Of a stretch of 64,000 nt of DNA, positions 61,101-64,000 are shown one piece after another. The notes beneath the pieces were generated by a model that saw only the letters and a program-made list of their open reading frames with translations, was not told the DNA's origin and searched no databases. Source of the stretch: Atopsyche davidsoni (Eukaryota; Arthropoda; Insecta; Trichoptera; Hydrobiosidae). How positions within the stretch are numbered: the stretch's first letter is position 1; each line of letters begins with the position of its first letter. The stretch is from the NCBI GenBank assembly GCA_022113835.1, contig JAILWY010000002.1, positions 226,501-290,500 of the forward strand, written 5' to 3'. The position numbers and the translations under genes are program-made.

Positions 61101-62399
61101 TAAAAAAAAAAATTGTCACAATATATTTCACTCTGGAAAATTGAGATTGTTGAAAGTTGAAAAGACCATAAATATTATTTGATGAAAACTAATACGACCA
61201 AAGAAAAGGATTGTACATATATGTAGATAAACAAATGAGACACATGAAGTGGTGATTTAAAACTAAAATTATCTTAGAATTGAAAACTAACAGTCTTAAA
61301 ATGCAAGCCTGTTTTAACATTTCTAAAATAACGATAACCTATTGATACAAATTTATCCCCTGCCAGTGAGGATTTTAGATAAGTTCACTAGATTTTATAC
61401 GGATTATTTTCTGTCATAACGATTATTTTTTTCTATTTAATAATTCAGATTACAATATGTACTCAAAATTTAGTAATTATTTATTGATAATATTAGTCTG
61501 AGAACAGTAGGAATGGGTTTTATTAAATCGTTTTTATTTAAAAAAAATAATCTATATGCATGTTCAGATCCGATGGGGGCAACCCCGAAGCCTCTGGCCG
61601 GCAGCGTGAGCGAGGCCGCGTGTCGCCCTGTCGCCCTGTCGCCCTGTCGCCCTGTCGCCCTGTCGCCCTGTAGCCCTGTACACGCGTGGCGTGCGCGCGG
61701 GCGGGTGGCCGCGCGAGCTCTGGTGATTTTGTGATTTGCCGAAATGAAAGCTGATTTCTCAGGATACCGGGACACGGGGGAGCTGGCGCGGGCAGGAGTC
61801 CGGGGTACCCCTCAGACTTGACGGGGACGGATGCGACGGACTCGGATGAGGCGGGAAGGACGGACGGGGCGGGAAGGAGTCCGGGGGATACCTTTGGAGT
61901 TGACGAGAATGGATATGATGGACTCGGAGTCTCGGTGGAGGAGAGGGACGCCTTCTATTTCTTCGATCTTTTTTCGTAGATCACGTGCCATCGGAGATTT
62001 CAACGAATCGGGGTCTAAAAATACCAACTCGAATGTAAGATATTTTAACAGTGATAAGGCCAGAGATTTTTAACAAAAAAAAAAATGTCGCAAAGACGAA
62101 TTGTAAAAAGAAAATATTTATAGAGCATTTCAAAAAAAAATGTAATTTTGATAAAAGTAGTTGTTTTCCCCTCTCGACTCCGAGCGCCCGCGGTCATCCA
62201 TACCTTCGATGGTCATCTTGTCGTCGTGCTGCTCCTCGACGTGGCGGTCGGCGCGATCGGTGTCCCGCAGGTCCAGGGCGCGCAGGAAGCGGGCGGCCAT
62301 GCTGGGGAAGGTCTGGTGCGACGCGGCCATGTAGCGCCGCCGGATGTCCAGCGCCTGCACCAGCATGCCCGACGCCTGCTGCAGGTCCTCCAGGGGCAC
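51177..62399 (-). CDS. AMPD2: AMP deaminase (AMPD2 type), 13 exons, 5' end outside window
   Basis: Cytosolic zinc enzyme converting AMP to IMP and ammonia in the purine nucleotide cycle. Exons, all phase-compatible: 62399-62204, 62014-61892, 60999-60780, 60189-60064, 59440-59242, 58734-58603, 58379-58216, 54639-54516, 53908-53742, 53442-53322, 52927-52754, 51644-51534, 51326-51177 (665 codons to FK at 51,189, plus VSC and stop at 51,177 by read-through). Visible: [47 protein letters not shown], zinc site [58 protein letters not shown], catalytic [82 protein letters not shown]. The 123-nt exon at 61,892-62,014 has no counterpart in the vertebrate enzyme as I know it and is symmetric (phase 1-1). 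Upstream exons lie beyond 62.4 kb, probably beyond 64 kb. Confidence 0.96.
51942..52121. repeat. Penelope-type terminal repeat with inverted arms (family A)
   Basis: Left arm (AAATACTTGAGTGATTTTCC, CACATGTT), ACCGG and CCAACC...GGCATTATC hairpin region with a triplicated ATTATC, then the inverted arm to CAAAAATATTGAATTTC. In an AMPD intron. Confidence 0.85.
52132..52296. repeat. Diverged Penelope-type terminal repeat (family A)
   Basis: A second copy ten bases further, with the hairpin largely lost but both outer arms (AATAAAATACTTTTACGATT; inverted GAAATTCCACCGAGTACTCT) still readable. Confidence 0.75.
53616..53627 (+). repeat. Poly-G run (12)
   Basis: Twelve consecutive G in an AMPD intron. 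Confidence 0.95.
54209..54437. mobile_element. piggyBac-type miniature element at TTAA
   Basis: Flanked by TTAA on both sides (54,205-54,208 and 54,438-54,441). Inverted ends TACGTTGACAGC and CACGTTGACCGC. 229 bp, no coding. It contains two palindromic blocks centred on CCACCGGTGGCC and TCACCGGTGGCC about 50 bases apart. In an AMPD intron. Confidence 0.75.
55305..55960 (+). pseudogene. Second mariner transposase remnant, opposite strand
   Basis: Plus strand: [71 protein letters not shown] then a [13 protein letters not shown], after a frameshift [15 protein letters not shown], and a tail ending near RVLPER. Stops and frameshifts make it dead. It abuts the oppositely oriented remnant at about 55,300. 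Confidence 0.88.
57120..57215 (-). repeat. End of another hAT-type element
   Basis: Minus strand begins CACGGTGGTCCCAAACCC, a terminus style common to hAT elements, followed by repeated CGGCGGGC and GGTCGGCGGGCG blocks. The other end was not located with confidence (somewhere after about 56,030). Confidence 0.5.
57348..57650 (-). pseudogene. hAT transposase C-terminal (dimerisation) fragment
   Basis: Reads [57 protein letters not shown] and [15 protein letters not shown]: the hATC domain with its conserved CEQ.FS.MK and RL..EHL motifs. The N-terminal BED finger and catalytic core are absent. Confidence 0.88.
57835..58185. repeat. Long TA-rich microsatellite
   Basis: About 350 bp of TATA / TAAATA / TATG units between the hAT end and the AMPD exon at 58,216, continuing the AT repeat into which the hAT inserted (54,680-54,793). 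Confidence 0.9.
58840..59110 (+). pseudogene. Possible fragment of a pogo/jerky-type transposase N-terminus
   Basis: A 79-codon plus-strand frame includes [19 protein letters not shown] and [13 protein letters not shown], which resembles the psq/CENP-B helix-turn-helix start of Tigger-like proteins. Short and uncertain; lies in an AMPD intron. Confidence 0.3.
61621..61676. repeat. 8-bp tandem repeat, 7 copies
   Basis: TGTCGCCC occurs six times perfectly, then TGTAGCCC, in the GC-rich AMPD intron between 61,000 and 61,892. Confidence 0.95.
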
Positions 62400-64000
62400 C
62401 TGCGCATTATTTATTGGGGACTTAGTTTTACATTTACTTCCCGTGCAAAAAATAAGACAAATCATAAACACGCTTATTTAAAAGTTAGTGTGATATTTGA
62501 TATTGAGAACGACTGTTTACTATTTTAGAAAAGTTATTATTGCTACACGCTACTCTCACAACGTCATCGAGGTAACCTAACCTACGCCAATTTCTGTAAA
62601 GGTTTTATGTAGATTTAATTTTGGAATAAAAGTGTGTCCCGCGAGCCGCAGGTTGAGAATGCCCGGTCTGAGGGTTTCCAGGACTCGATGGACAGCGACA
62701 TTCTTTTTCTAATTTGAAATATCTCAACTCAAATATTGGCCAAATGTGAGAATGAGTGTCATTCTTTGATATGAATTAGAACGCTACACCAGCGTCGTTC
62801 CTCCTCGCAGGCAACTGCTGAGTAAAAACTACCATAAGCCCGGATGCAACTAATAAATAAGTTTTTATTAGGTGTTGCATATTGAAAATTACATTATTTC
62901 TAAAAACAATTGCAAAACTCAAAATAATCGTTCAAATACGGAACTGAAAATTTAAAATTATACAGTTGATATCGAAAGTGTGAACGCTGGACTCGACCGA
63001 AGGCGCGCGCGGGCGGTTATTCGAGGGATTGTTTTGGCAGACTTATTTTCTTGGGTGTTGAGGCGTGTCAAGTTTTGACTGATGTTCGAACGTGCTCGAT
63101 AGGGTGTAGAGCCATTTTCAAGGAATTAACCATTTTTATGGGTTTGTATGAAATCGAGCGCACCATTCCGAGAACCAATTTCTGACGACTGAATAGTGAG
63201 GGAGTCGTCGCCTGTTGCGAACAAATCGACCGAGAGAAGAAAGTTGCCTACACACGGTGCGACACAATCGACAACCGAACGGTGATTGGCCAATAGCGTC
63301 CTCTTATTTTTTTAGTTTCACCGAAGGAAACAACACAAAAGGAGACCCTGTCGGCTAGGTCACCGTTCGGATTTCGGTTGTGCTGCGGCGCGTGCGGACA
63401 GCTATAACAGGAGCAGGGCGGCCAACACGGCTCGCGTGCCCGGAGGCGCCGGAGAGCCTCATTGTCTTGCCTTTCCGGCTCGCTCCCTCGCCTTCCGAAT
63501 GTCTAATTTAATCAGCACTTTAATCGAATTAAACTCAGCCGCGCAGTGAGGGGGGCGCAATGGCGATGTTGATACATAGTTGAACCGATCATAAATAACA
63601 CTGTCCGGAATTTTCTTGTTGAAGATGGCGTCCCTCAGAGCTGAGTTTCGAATTCGTATTGCTGCGCTGCTTTTGTTCCCAGGGTTGCCGTTTGTTCGTT
63701 TCCAAGTGGCCGGATTCGCTGCGGCGGCGGAGCGGGCGCATCGCGTCACGGAGACGCGTGCTCATTGCGATAGCTTATATTCGGATTGATAAAATTCTAT
63801 CGATTACAAATGAACAGAATAACTCTTCCGATACAAACGTATCATCACCCCTACGATCTGCGCGGTAGACCCTCTCATTCTCGTAGAAAATACGCCAGCG
63901 GCCCCCGTTCAACCCTGATTTACCCGACAATATTCCGTCACGCCATCGGTCCGTCTCTTCCTTGACCTACTCGCCCTCCGACGGCGCAGGCGGTCTGCGG
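62400..64000. other. GC-rising intron or upstream flank of AMPD
   Basis: No exon encoding the AMPD segment that should precede VPLEDL was found on the minus strand. GC-rich patches at about 63,000-63,060, 63,230-63,480 and 63,640-64,000. Nothing else recognised. Confidence 0.5.

Noticed and set aside
60652..61182. Long plus-strand frames opposite the AMPD exon
   Set aside because: Antisense shadows of the GC-rich exon at 60,780-60,999.

Overview
The window is nuclear DNA of an arthropod, most likely an insect. It has spliced genes with GT-AG introns, an AT-rich intronic and intergenic background, a short (TTAGG)n run (the ancestral arthropod telomere unit) and typical insect mobile elements: Mos1-type mariner, piggyBac, pogo/Tigger, hAT and Penelope-like elements, plus LINE 3' ends. 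Genus cannot be read from the sequence; a hemipteran or other hemimetabolous insect is only a guess from the style of the zinc fingers and LINE fragments.

Layout. 1-12.7 kb is a gene-poor tract of GC-rich islands and short GC-rich tandem repeats. It lies downstream of, or inside the last intron of, the gene to its right. 12,775-24,936 (minus) is the nuclear 5'-3' exoribonuclease XRN2/Rat1, rebuilt here as 16 in-phase exons (855 codons, last exon not found). Its introns hold an intact mariner, a broken piggyBac, a hAT miniature element and Penelope-type repeats. 26,480-29,254 (minus) is a decaying C2H2 zinc-finger gene. 30,034-42,434 (plus) is mitochondrial elongation factor G 2 (GFM2), 12 exons and about 772 residues. 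Its intron 2 contains an unclassified TIR transposon next to a Tigger element, and its intron 4 a Penelope-like element. 42.4-51.1 kb is mostly non-coding AT-rich DNA with a hAT miniature element, two LINE tails and a few orphan exon-like frames. 51,177-62,399 (minus) is AMP deaminase (AMPD2 type), 13 exons covering the catalytic region and running off the right side. One AMPD intron carries a nest of transposons inside transposons. 62.4-64 kb is again GC-rich and without recognised exons.

The genes are unrelated housekeeping genes (RNA decay and transcription termination, mitochondrial ribosome recycling, purine nucleotide metabolism) and do not form a functional cluster. The most interesting material is in the introns. 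Two repeat families fold as hammerhead-ribozyme-like cores; one keeps the canonical C3/G8 core residues and the other carries a coordinated U3/A8 change in most copies. There is an apparently intact Mos1-like transposase with all three catalytic aspartates, and a transposon with GGGTGTCCC ends and a D...CxxH...RW transposase that I cannot place in a named superfamily.
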